From the NCBI GenBank assembly GCA_963753385.1, contig CAVWCC010000007.1, positions 62,001 to 126,000 of the forward strand: 64,000 nt of DNA, in the 5' to 3' direction. The notes under the pieces were generated by a model that made no database searches, was not told where the DNA came from, and saw only the letters and a list, made by a program, of their open reading frames with translations. Below, one piece after another: positions 55,372 through 64,000 of the stretch (the first letter of the stretch is position 1; each line of letters begins with the position of its first letter). The translations under genes and the position numbers were made by a program. Origin of the DNA: JALZKA01 sp963753385 (GTDB taxonomy: Bacteria; Actinomycetota; Thermoleophilia; Solirubrobacterales; 70-9).

Positions 55372-56765
55372 ATGAGGGGGAGCCGTCACTCGGGCCTCTG
55401 CGCTCGAGCCGCTCGGCTACGCGGCGCTCGCCGGCGTCGTCGCCTGGTGGACGTGGCGCGCGCTTGACGAGCCGAGTGCCTTTGATGCAGGGCTTGTCTA
55501 TCAGGCCGGAGAGGTCGCCTGGGAGACCGGCCATCCAGAGGACGTCCCAACCTTCGTGAACACGCCGTTTCACGTCGCGTTGATGGCGATCGTGACGCGG
55601 CTGGTGAGCATCGACACTGCTGCTGATCTGCTCACGCGTTCTCAATCTCTTGCTGGTCGTCGGGCTGATCGGCTTCACGCTCTATCGCCTGCGCCCCGTG
55701 CTGTCGCCCCTGTGGTGGTGGGTGACGGCGGTTGCACTCGTGAGCTTTGCGCCGATGATGTCGACGGTCTGGTGGAAGCAGTTCAACGTGATCGCGCTCG
55801 CGCTGGCGGTGGCCGGCTTCGACCAGCTGCGGCGGGGGGTCGCCGGGTCCGAAGTACTGCGACCGGGACGGCTACGGATGAGCGGGGCGCTGATCGGCCT
55901 TTCCGTTGCATTCAAACCGCTGGTCATCCTGCTGCCGCTGGTGTTGCTCGCTCGGCGTAGTACGCGCACGGCGGGCGCGTGGGCAATCGGCTGGGTCGTC
56001 GGGTTGACCATTGCCGCTCAGGCCTTCATCGCCACCCGCGCCCACGATCTCGGACCGCTCAACCCGCTCGAACCGCTGCGCAATTTCGCCGATCAGACCG
56101 GGCCGGAGAGGTTGGGACCCTGCCTGCCGGAGAACTTCGCTCCGGGGGCGCTCATGTGCCGGCTCATTGGCGACGACTATTGGACGCTCCAGCACGTTGC
56201 CGTCTGGATCTTCGTCGCGCTGCTGGGCGCATGGGTGATCGACGCGCTGCGCGGCCGTAGCGCCACGCAGTTGGGAGGTCTTTGCCTTCACCTGTGCGCT
56301 CCCCCGATGCTCAGCCCGCTCGCCTGGAGCCACTACCAGATCATGCTCGCACCGCTGTTCGTGTTGCTCGTCGTCAGGTTCACGACCGAGGGGGCGACGA
56401 TCGCCACCTGGTTCGGGCTCGCAGTCGCATTCTTCCTGGCCTCGCTGATGCTGCAGCCATACGGGACGGTCTTCGGGGGCAACTCGCTGGGGGCCGGATT
56501 GGCGGGCAGACGGTTTGTCTTGGTCGCCTCGGTGGCGGGGTTCGCCCAGTACGTGCTCGTGCTGACCGGCGTGCTTTGGTTCGCCCGGCGACAGGCTCCC
56601 ATCGAAACATCGCGGCCGGTCAGTCGGGGCCGCGGCGTTGCTGAGGGCGCGGCGACGCGATCGCTGAGGGTCCTGGCCGCAGCCGTGCCGCCAGCGGGCG
56701 CCGGCGCAGCTCGCCTCGATGGGGCTCTTCGTCGAAGCCGGGGCGGCGATAGTCGCCGCGGCTGA
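55372..56765 (+). CDS. GT87/DUF2029-type membrane mannosyltransferase (frameshifted)
   Basis: ATG 55372 with AGGAG upstream. TM protein with the GT87 signatures AFDAGLVYQAGEVAWETGHP, NTPFHVALMAIV, and SVAFKPLVILLPLVLLARRS, later LSPLAWSHYQIMLAPLFVLL. GT87 enzymes use polyprenyl-phosphate sugars outside the membrane. Shifts near 55395, 55630 and 56275. The 3' end overlaps the convergent GT2 by about 145 bp, so the true stop is probably near 56640. Confidence 0.78.
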
Positions 56766-57468
56766 GGTGATGCTCCAGGAAGACGTGCAGGACGATGAAG
56801 AGGTAACGGCTCCCCATCTCCTGGAGGGCGAGCTTCGAGGTGCCTGCGGTCCGCCCCCTCCAAGCAACCGGGATGATCCCGTAGCTGTGCCCCCTGACCA
56901 CCGCTTTCAGCGGTAGCTCGACCGTGAGGTTGAAATGGTTCGAGAGCAGGGGCTGGGTCGTCTCGATCACGTTCCGCCGGTATGCCTTGAACGCGTTCGT
57001 GGTGTCGTTGTACTCGTGACGGAACAGGACGCGAATGCCCCAGTTGACGATGCGGTTGAGGACCAGCTTGAATCGCGGATAGCCGGTCACCTCGGCGCCA
57101 TGCATGAAGCGCGATCCGAACGCGCAGTCGTACCCGTCCTCCAGCACGCGGTGGTACCGGACCAGGTCGTCGGGGTCGTCGGATCCGTCGGCCATCAGGA
57201 TGGCGACCGCGTCACCCTCGAAGCGCTCGAGACCTGCCCGCACCGCAAGGCCAAAGCCCTGGCTGTAGTGCGAGCGATAGCAGCGCACCCGCTCGTTCGT
57301 CTCGGCCAGCTCCTGCACTGCCGCGGCCGTCCCATCCGTGCTCGAGTCGTCGATCACGAGGATCTCGTAGTCGATGTCAGCGCTCGTGAGGGCTTCGACG
57401 GCCCCGCTGATGGTGTCTGCGATCGCGCCGACCTCGTTGCGCGCCGGGACGATCACCGAGAGCTTCAT
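56620..57468 (-). CDS. Dolichol/polyprenyl-phosphate mannosyltransferase-like GT2
   Basis: 282 residues: MKLSVIVPARNEVGAIADTI, YEILVIDDSSTDGTAAAVQE, FGLAVRAGLERFEGDAVAIL, MADGSDDPDD, NDTTNAFKAYRRNVIETTQP, WRGRTAGTSKLALQEMGSRY. DPM1-type transferase without C-terminal TM helices. It would supply polyprenyl-P-sugar to the GT87 enzyme next door. The last 50 residues are Arg/Pro-rich and may be beyond a miscalled stop. Confidence 0.88.
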   Translation of the reverse strand: MKLSVIVPARNEVGAIADTISGAVEALTSADIDYEILVIDDSSTDGTAAAVQELAETNERVRCYRSHYSQGFGLAVRAGLERFEGDAVAILMADGSDDPDDLVRYHRVLEDGYDCAFGSRFMHGAEVTGYPRFKLVLNRIVNWGIRVLFRHEYNDTTNAFKAYRRNVIETTQPLLSNHFNLTVELPLKAVVRGHSYGIIPVAWRGRTAGTSKLALQEMGSRYLFIVLHVFLEHHLSRGDYRRPGFDEEPHRGELRRRPLAARLRPGPSAIASPRPQQRRGPD

Positions 57469-58538
57469 GCCGAGACCACGCTCCAGCGATCCACGTTCGC
57501 GTCGTGGATCTCGCGCAGGATCGCCTCAACGTCGTAGCCGAGGCTCCATGCTCCGTAGTCGGTGGTGAATTCGCTCAGATCGCTGATCCACCAGCGGTGA
57601 TCCCCGATCCGGGCCCGATCTACGAGTTGCCATCGGAGCTCGCGGCCTGCGATCCGCTCGCAGGCCTGGATCGCCTCGAGCATCGAGCAGTTGGAATGGC
57701 GGCCTCCGCCCATGTTGTAGACCGCCGCCGGACGGGGTGCACGATGGTAGGCCATGCAAGCGGCGACCAGATCGGCGCTGTGGATGTTGTCGCGCACTTG
57801 CTTGGCGCCATAGCCGAACACGGTGTACTCCTCACCGGTCACCGTGCACTTCATCAGATAGGCGAGGAAGCCGTGCAGCATCGCGCCGGCGTGTGACGGG
57901 CCCGTGATGCACCCGCACCGGAAGGCGACCGTGGGCATGTCGAAGTACCTCCCGTACTCCTGCGCCAGGAGGTCCGCCGCGGCCTTCGAGACACCGAACA
58001 ACGAATGGGTGGAGCGGTCAACCGACATCGAGGTGTCGATGCCGTCGAAGTAGCGGTGGCCGGCGGGAAGCTCGAGCCTCGTCTCCAGCTCCTCGAGCGG
58101 CAACTCGTTCGGGAGGTCGCCGTAGACCTTGTTCGTCGAGATCAGCACGAAGGTCGCGTCGGGGGCATGATGCCGCGCCGCCTCGAGCAGATTCAGGGTC
58201 CCGTTGGCGTTGATGCCAAAGTCCGTCTGGGGATCGTTTGCGGCCCAGTCATGGGACGGCTGGGCAGCAGTGTGGATGATCAACTCCAGGCGCTTGGAGC
58301 TGCCGGCGAAAACCCGCTCGACACCCTCGGCGTCTCGCACATCGACCTCCAGCGAGCGAAACTCGGGATAGGTCGCCACCAGCTCCTCGGTGGTTCTGGC
58401 GGTGGAGGCGTCGGGACCGAAGAACCGGGCGCGCATGTCGTTCTCGAGCCCAATCACGTCCCACCCCGCCTCGACCAGGTGGCGAACGGACTCAGAGCCG
58501 ACCAGCCCACCGGAGCCGGTGACGATGGCGGTCGCCAT
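57465..58538 (-). CDS. NAD-dependent sugar epimerase, CDP-paratose 2-epimerase-like
   Basis: 357 residues, intact. SDR fold: IVTGSGGLVGSESVRHLVEA, LENDMRARFFGPDAS as in paratose/tyvelose epimerases, IHTAAQPSHDWAANDPQTDF, STNKVYGDLPNELPL, active-site Tyr-less region followed by FGVSKAAADLLAQEYGR, and GYGAKQVRDNIHSADLV. Overlaps the following GT2 start by 4 bp. It probably makes an unusual NDP-sugar for the polysaccharide. Confidence 0.85.
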   Translation of the reverse strand: MATAIVTGSGGLVGSESVRHLVEAGWDVIGLENDMRARFFGPDASTARTTEELVATYPEFRSLEVDVRDAEGVERVFAGSSKRLELIIHTAAQPSHDWAANDPQTDFGINANGTLNLLEAARHHAPDATFVLISTNKVYGDLPNELPLEELETRLELPAGHRYFDGIDTSMSVDRSTHSLFGVSKAAADLLAQEYGRYFDMPTVAFRCGCITGPSHAGAMLHGFLAYLMKCTVTGEEYTVFGYGAKQVRDNIHSADLVAACMAYHRAPRPAAVYNMGGGRHSNCSMLEAIQACERIAGRELRWQLVDRARIGDHRWWISDLSEFTTDYGAWSLGYDVEAILREIHDANVDRWSVVSA

Positions 58539-58578
58539 CTCAGCTCACGCTCCACGACTGCGCGCTGTCTCTGGCTTC

Positions 58579-58628
58579 CATGCCGCACTAACGGCCGAAA
58601 GCCCGCCCACCTGGCGCCTCGCTCTGAT
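58579..58628. repeat. 50-bp direct repeat flanking membrane protein (left)
   Basis: Matches 60093-60142 at 46 of 50 positions, same orientation, sharing CACTAACGGCCGAAA and CGCCTCGCTCTGAT. The stop of the enclosed gene (TAA, 58628-58630) touches its edge. Confidence 0.85.
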
Positions 58629-60023
58629 TAGCGAAGCTTCTCGCAGGGCACGGTGATCGGGAACGTTGTACACGCAGGCCGGTGAAAATGTTGACCGACT
58701 CGGGCGCCGTCGGAGGAGCGCATTCGGCCTTTGCCGCATCCACCCGCTCGGACCAGGAGACGGCGCCTCGGGAGGCCGAGTTCGCCGACCCCGAAGCCGA
58801 TCGGCCGAAACGAGGACGATGAATGCCGTCGCGGCCACAGCTACCGCAGAGCGGGCGCGGTCGAGCTGCAGGAGAATCGCCGTCAGCAGCAGGAGGGTCG
58901 GGGTGATCAGGTAGTGCGAGCCCTCGCGGAACTCACCCTCGGGCCAGAGGAAAAACAGTCCGCCGGCGCCCCAGCGCTGATAGCCGGAGACCAGAAACAG
59001 TGCCGCCGAGGTGAGCACGAGCAGGGGCACGAGCCATCGTGTGTGGAGGTCGCGCACGGCGGCCCACAGCAGCGCGAGCAGACCGGCCGCAAGGACGACG
59101 ATCCAGAGGTTCCCGGCAAGCTTCCACAGCTCGCCGTTGACCTGCTGGCCCGCGATCGCCCCACCGACGACGCGCTGACCGTACGCCGGCACCAGTTCCC
59201 AATCCCAGCAGGCCGCGGTCGAGAAGGGCTCGCAGGCCGGCAGGTCGTTCGCGCGGACCGGGTCACCCTCCTCGCCCCGAAGCCCGATCTCGTCGGCTGA
59301 GAACGCGAGCTGGATGACGAGCGCGGCCGCGAAGGCGGCGACGATCGCCAAGTCGCTGCGGTCGCGGATCACCAGCGCCCGGGCGAGCCAGATCGGAAGC
59401 AGGAAGAGCACGCCGAGGTTGCTGAGTGCGGCGAGGGCTACTACGCCGGCCGCGACGGCGGTCTCGCCGCGGCTCTTGGGCCGCCAGAGGAGCGCCCACA
59501 TGCAGGCGTAGAGGAGGAACCAGATCGAGTTGGTGACCGTCGCCAGCGACTCGGCCCCGACGACCGGCAACAGGATCATCAGGGCGACCAGCGCGCCGCG
59601 CAGATAACGGCTCTCGAAGTAACCGGCGCTGGCCCGCCACACCACGCAGGCACTGGCGGCGACGATCGCGGCGCCGGCGATCGCCATCGCCGGCGCATAG
59701 GCCTCCACGGGAAGCGCGGCGACGGGCTCGGCGACCAGCCGGGAGACCGTCTGCAGATAACCATTGAACGGCGTGGACAGCGCCTCGAGGGTGTCGCGGG
59801 AGAGCGCTCCGGGCAGCCACACCGAGGCATCCTCGATGAATAGCGAGTCGAGTGGCCGCGACGACCACATCCTCAACAGCTGCACGATGACCGCGAGACA
59901 GAAGAAGCCGATCAGCGCCAGGCGAACGCGCGGATCCCGGGCCTGCGGCGGCGGATCGCGAAACAGGTCGAGCTCGAGCAGTTCCCGCGCTCGCACGACC
60001 AGCTCGGCGCTCCGCGCGCGCAC
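58628..60023 (-). CDS. Multi-TM membrane protein, GT-C-like, unknown
   Basis: About 465 residues from GTG 60023. About ten TM helices: ALIGFFCLAVIVQLLRMW, AMAIAGAAIVAASACVVW, LRGALVALMILLPVVG, LAGNLWIVVLAAGLLALLW, LVPLLVLTSAALFLVSGY, SHYLITPTLLLLTAILLQL. Early acidic motif SLFIEDASVWLPGALSRDTL resembles GT-C catalytic loops. The C-terminal frame shifts after about 58820 (SWSERVDAAKAECAPPTAPE, then FPITVPCEKLR and TAA at 58628). The uncorrected frame runs to 58545. Repeats bracket the gene. Confidence 0.7.
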
Positions 60024-60092
60024 CGACTAGATGCCCCCAGCGCCAAGCGCGGACGCGATCACCCGCATGTATGCGGCCACGTCCTCGGACCA

Positions 60093-60142
60093 CATGCCCC
60101 ACTAACGGCCGAAACCCTACCCACCTGCCGCCTCGCTCTGAT
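60093..60142. repeat. 50-bp direct repeat flanking membrane protein (right)
   Basis: Partner of 58579-58628. Its left edge is an ATG (minus, 60095) opening a 22-codon frame that ends at TAG 15 bp... immediately before the GTG of the membrane protein. Its right edge is 12 bp before the plus-strand epimerase start. Confidence 0.85.
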
Positions 60143-60154
60143 ATCAGTCTCGCT

Positions 60155-61225
60155 GTGATCCTCGTCACGGGCGGCGCCGGGTTCGTCGGCTCCAACCTCG
60201 CCGTCTCGCTTGCGCGTCGCCACCCCGATTGGGAGGTGGTTGCCTTCGACAGCCTCCACCGGAAGGGATCCGAACTCAACCTTCCGCGCCTGAAAGAGGC
60301 AGGCGTGAGATTCGTGCGCGGTGACGTGCGCGAGCCCGATCAGCTCGAAGCGATCGGCCCCATCACCACGCTGGTGGAGTGCTCGGCGGAACCCTCCGTC
60401 ATGAGCGCGATCGAGGGCGGTACGGCGTTCGTGTACGACACGAACCTGACTGGCGCATACAACTGCCTCGAGCTGGCGCGGCGAGCGGGACGCCTATGTC
60501 GTCTTTCTGTCCACCAGCCGCGTGTACCCCGTCGCGCCGCTCAACGAGCTCGCCTACGTCGAGCGGGAAACCCGCTTCGAGCTCTCCGATCAGCAGCGGG
60601 TGCCAGGGGCCTCGGGGGCTGGGATCTCGGAGGAGTTTTCGATGCTGGGTGCTCGCACCTTCTACGGGGCCACGAAGCTCGCCGCGGAGCTTCTGATCGA
60701 GGAATATCGGGCGATGTTCGGCCTGCGAGCCGTCATCGACCGCTGCGGGGTGATCGCCGGTCCGTGGCAGATGGGAAGGGTGGACCAGGGCGTCTTCACC
60801 CATTGGATGCTCAGCCACCACTTCGGACTTCCCCTCGCCTACATCGGTTACGGCGGCAAGGGCAAGCAGGTTCGCGATCTCCTCCACGTCGACGATCTCG
60901 TCGATCTCATCGAGCTGCAGCTGCTCGAGCCGGACCGCTGGGATGGAATGACGTTCAACGTCGGCGGCGGCCGGGACTGCAGCCTCTCGCTGCGCGAGAC
61001 GACCCTCGCCTGTCAAGAGATCACCGGCAATGAGGTGTCGATCGAGCCGGTGCTCGACGCAAGGCCCGGCGATGTACGGGTGTATCTATCGGACTGCGCT
61101 TCGCTGTTCGATCACACGCGGTGGCGGCCACGGCGGAGCGCCGACCGAATCCTGCGAGGACGTCCATGAGTGGATCGTCTCCGATGGCGAGCGGATCGCA
61201 CGAGCGCTCGGGATCGAGTCCATAG
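60155..61225 (+). CDS. NAD-dependent sugar epimerase, second CDP-paratose 2-epimerase-like (frameshifted)
   Basis: GTG 60155: VILVTGGAGFVGSNLAVSLA, FDSLHRKGSELNLPRLKEAG, shift near 60490, then VVFLSTSRVYPVAPLNELAY, FYGATKLAAELLIEEYRAMF with the YxxxK, DRCGVIAGPWQMGRVDQGVF, GYGGKGKQVRDLLHVDDLVD. A second shift near 61150 leads into EDVHEWIVSDGERIARALGI. It resembles RfbE more closely than the epimerase at 57465. The two probably act on related sugars. Confidence 0.8.
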
Positions 61226-63049
61226 GTCCCCGCCGGCGGAGATCGGAACCGGCTCGCTCCTCGCCCACCACGCCCCGCCAACGAGCAAGCCCACCGCGCC
61301 GAGCGCGATCACGATGGGCACGAGCGGCGACGTCCCTCCATCCTCATCGCTGTCCGACGCAGCCGAAACGGTGCTCGTCGGGCGGCCGCTTCCTCGCAAA
61401 CGGTCACGCCGCCAGCCCCTCTGAGCCCAAGCCGCCACGGTCGAGGCGAGCGGTCGACCGGAAGCTTCACCGAGGCTGCGCTCCCGGGCACAAGGGGCCC
61501 GAGGCTGACCGGGAATCCGTCCCCGAAGCGAGCGACGAGCACCTCCGCCGAAGCTCCCGGCCGCGCTCTCAGCGTGACCTCGCCGGGGCCGAGCGTAAGC
61601 CCGGTCGCTCCGGTGGGCGTCGCTGCCACCGTTTGGCAACGTCCCGCCCTGGCCGTCTGCGCGCGACCCGGCTCGCCGCTTCCAAGCTTTATGCCGAGAG
61701 CCCTGGACGAGGACGTTGTCCGCCTCGGCGCGCGCCGCTGCGGTGCCCGACGCAAGCTCGGACTCGCTGTAGGCAGGTGAGCCGTAGGCGTCGGCCACCG
61801 AGAGATAAGACGCGGGCGTCGGTCGGCGCTGAAGACGACGTCGGCACGAAGAACCCGGGCTCCACGCGGTCGCGCGCGATCTCGACCGCCGCCAGCCGGG
61901 CGCGCAACCCCTCGCTGGAGGGCTTCAGGATGTTCGATTGACCGAGGTGGAGGAACCACAGGCCGCTGAGCACGGCGAGGGCCGTGAGCGCCGATCCGAG
62001 GGCGAGGGCCCGCGTGTTGATTCGCACCCCGCGCAGGACCTCGGCTGCGATCAGCAGCAGGAACACGCCGCCCGGATATTGGTAGCGGCCGCTCGTCGGC
62101 TCGCGCAAGCCCGGAAACGCGTTGAACGCCGTCAGGAACCAGAACGACGCCGCCGATGGCGAGTACGACCCAGACCGGGCGCGGAACTCGACCCAGGCGC
62201 CAGAACCGCCACACCGCCAGGCCGATCCCGATCACGAGCAGGATGCGCCCCCAATTGAGGCCAACCGGGTTGCCCCCGCTGCCGGTGAGTGGCGTCGCGA
62301 GCCCGAGCAGCGAGGCCATGGCCTGCGAGGCGGCGTCGAAGACGAACTTGGGGGAATCGAGGACGTTGTCCAGCGAGAGCGTGCTCTCGGCGGTGTGGCC
62401 CCAGCCAAGCCACCAGATCGCGTACAGGGCGAGTGGGACGAACGCGACGTAAAGACGCCCGATCCGCGGCCGCCCGCCCACCAAGACGCTGACCAGCGCC
62501 CCGGCGACGAACGGCACGCCGAGCTCCGAGAAGGAGGTTGAGACCACGAGCAGCGCGCAGGCGATCCTGTCGCCCACCCGATCGTCGCGGTCGAGGGCCA
62601 GCAGGGCGCCCAGCCCGGCCGCGATCGAGCCCGAGAAGCCGATCTGGAAGGCCCACAGCAGATCTATCCAGGAGGCGCCGAGGAAGAGGATCAGGGCGCT
62701 CCCGAGCAGCGCCGGCCAATCGCCCACGCGTCGGCGCAGGTAGGCGAAGAGCAGCGTGGCGCTGAGCAGGAAGACGAGCGTTGAGACGACCTGGAACGGG
62801 AACGCAGAATCGATGCCCAAGGTGGCGAGCCAGGGACTTGTAGATCGAGACCGGCGCCAGCACGATGTGATCGTTGTGCGGATCGAGGAAGACCCCGACG
62901 CTCCGGCCGGTTCGATCGAGGAGAAACGCCCACTCGTCCGCGAAAAACGTGATCTCGGACTCGAGGGCGAGCAGCACCGCCCAAGAGGCCGCGACGAGGC
63001 CAGCGAGGCAGAGGATGAACGGATTCCAGAGTCGGATCTCCTCGCGCAC
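61226..63049 (-). CDS. Membrane GT-C-like protein (several frameshifts)
   Basis: GTG 63049: NPFILCLAGLVAASWAVLLA, then the luminal acidic motif TFFADEWAFLLDRTGRSVGV with FLDPHNDHIVLAPVSIYK, typical of GT-C proteins. More TM helices: FPFQVVSTLVFLLSATLLFA, LAVWRFWRLGRVPRPVWVVL, RYQYPGGVFLLLIAAEVL. A soluble C-terminal part follows (TVAATPTGATGLTLGPGEVT, ARFGDGFPVSLGPLVPGS), then in another frame a possible last TM helix PLVPIVIALGAVGLLVGG. At least three shifts; the end is approximate. It converges on the epimerase. Confidence 0.65.
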
Positions 63050-63126
63050 GGTGGGAGACTAGCTTGGCCACACCGGTCGCGGCGCAGGTCTCTCGCCTGC
63101 GGTCGCCCTTGACAGGCGAGGCGAGG

Positions 63127-64000
63127 CTAGAACGCGCCGGTTCCCCGCACCACCGCGGGTACGGTCTGCGCGAGGAGCCAGAGGTCGCGCGTGAGCGAGA
63201 GGTTCTCGACGTAGTCGATCTCGACCGCGAGGCGCTCCTCGAAGGTGAGCTCGCCGCGGCCGAAGACCTGCATCGGGCCGGTGATCCCGGGCTTGACCGT
63301 CAGCCGGAACCGATGCTCGGGCTGGTAGCGGTCGGCAACGGATACCTGCTCGGGCCGCGGGCCGACCAGGCTCATCTCGCCCCGGATCACGTTGACGAGC
63401 TGCGGCAGCTCGTCGAGGCTGAAGCGGCGCAGGAGGCGGCCGACGCGCGTCACCCTGGGATCCGGCCGGAGCTTGAACATCGGTGCGGGGAGGGCGTCCA
63501 GGTCGACGAGCCCCCGCAGGCGCTGTTCGGCGTCGACGTCCATCGAGCGGAACTTGATGATCGTGAACGGCTTGCCGTTCCTGCCGGCCCGCGGCTGGCG
63601 GAAGAGCACCGGGCCGCGATCGTCGAGCTTGATCGCGAGCGCGACCGCCGCGAGCACCGGCGCCAGGACCAACAGCAGGGCGCCGGCGACGATCGCGTCG
63701 AAGCCGCGCTTCAGAGCCGCGGTCGAGCGCGGCACGTCCGCCGTGTTGTACTCGAGCACCGGGAGATCGGCCACCTGCGACAGGCGCAGCGCCGGGCGGG
63801 CTTGGCCGCGGAACGGAGAGACGACGCTGAGCTTGATCTCGTGTCGCCGGCAGTTGACGAGCAACCGGCGAACGAACGCGGGGTCCGCCCCCGACCAGGC
63901 AAGCACGATGCGGTCGATCCCGACCAGGGCCGGGTCGAACGAGCCATGGCCGTTGCCGTTGCCGTTGATCCGCTCCAGATGGTCGCCGGGCTCCTGCACG
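63127..64000 (-). CDS. WbaP/ExoY-type polyprenyl-phosphate sugar transferase (5' end outside window)
   Basis: 290 residues of the C-terminal part: FDPALVGIDRIVLAWSGADP, LEYNTADVPRSTAALKRGFD, AGALLLVLAPVLAAVALAIK, FRQPRAGRNGKPFTIIKFRS, DELPQLVNVIRGEMSLVGPR, and GPMQVFGRGELTFEERLAVE to RGTGAF. No shift seen. Close paralogue of 23458-25004. The N-terminal TM part lies beyond 64000. It initiates a second polysaccharide, or the same one with a different sugar. Confidence 0.92.
   Translation of the reverse strand, partial: VQEPGDHLERINGNGNGHGSFDPALVGIDRIVLAWSGADPAFVRRLLVNCRRHEIKLSVVSPFRGQARPALRLSQVADLPVLEYNTADVPRSTAALKRGFDAIVAGALLLVLAPVLAAVALAIKLDDRGPVLFRQPRAGRNGKPFTIIKFRSMDVDAEQRLRGLVDLDALPAPMFKLRPDPRVTRVGRLLRRFSLDELPQLVNVIRGEMSLVGPRPEQVSVADRYQPEHRFRLTVKPGITGPMQVFGRGELTFEERLAVEIDYVENLSLTRDLWLLAQTVPAVVRGTGAF

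Overview
The window is a very GC-rich bacterial chromosome segment with actinobacterial gene content, probably from a deep lineage such as Thermoleophilia (Solirubrobacterales or Gaiellales). The evidence is the GTG/TTG starts, the rpmG-secE-nusG / rplK-rplA / rplJ-rplL / rpoB-rpoC / rpsL-rpsG / fusA order, the AbiEi/DUF559 genes, and the large surface-polysaccharide locus. The lineage is inferred, not tested.

About 1-26.4 kb holds the transcription/translation core, almost all on the minus strand. It is interrupted several times. Between fusA and rpsG lie two divergent 4-TM membrane genes and a repeat-flanked AbiEi/DUF559 gene. Between rpsL and rpoC lie a HAD phosphatase, a small membrane protein, a methyltransferase and a two-repeat secreted protein. 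Between rplJ and rplA lies a second repeat-flanked AbiEi/DUF559 gene. Between rplK and nusG lie a GT32 transferase, three secreted clan-A glycoside hydrolases alternating with two small anchored DEYVE proteins, and a WbaP-type sugar transferase.

About 26.5-64 kb is an exopolysaccharide/glycan island: a fourth hydrolase/DEYVE pair, an O-antigen ligase/polymerase, an ECF sigma factor, many glycosyltransferases (GT2, GT4, GT87, mixed fusions), a Wzm/Wzt ABC exporter, a Wzx-like flippase, sulfotransferases, an asparagine-synthase-like protein, several SAM methyltransferases, two CDP-paratose-epimerase-like enzymes and a second WbaP paralogue at the right edge. The likely logic is as follows. WbaP enzymes load the first sugar on undecaprenyl phosphate. 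Glycosyltransferases, methyltransferases and sulfotransferases build and decorate the chain. Wzx or Wzm/Wzt export it, the Wzy-like protein polymerises or ligates it, and secreted hydrolases with anchored partners trim or organise it outside.

The most unusual signal is architectural. Two AbiEi/DUF559 nuclease-like genes sit inside ribosomal operons. Each is bounded by its own pair of 44-48 bp direct repeats that are imperfect palindromes. The upstream repeat ends about 10 nt before the start codon and the downstream repeat contains the stop codon. Two glycan genes (a sulfotransferase and a membrane protein) have weaker versions of the same arrangement.

Many accessory genes, and also rpsG and rplA, contain single-base frameshifts, mostly an extra G or C. 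Because an essential ribosomal gene is affected, these look like sequencing or assembly errors. Gene limits in the 26.5-42 kb part are therefore approximate.
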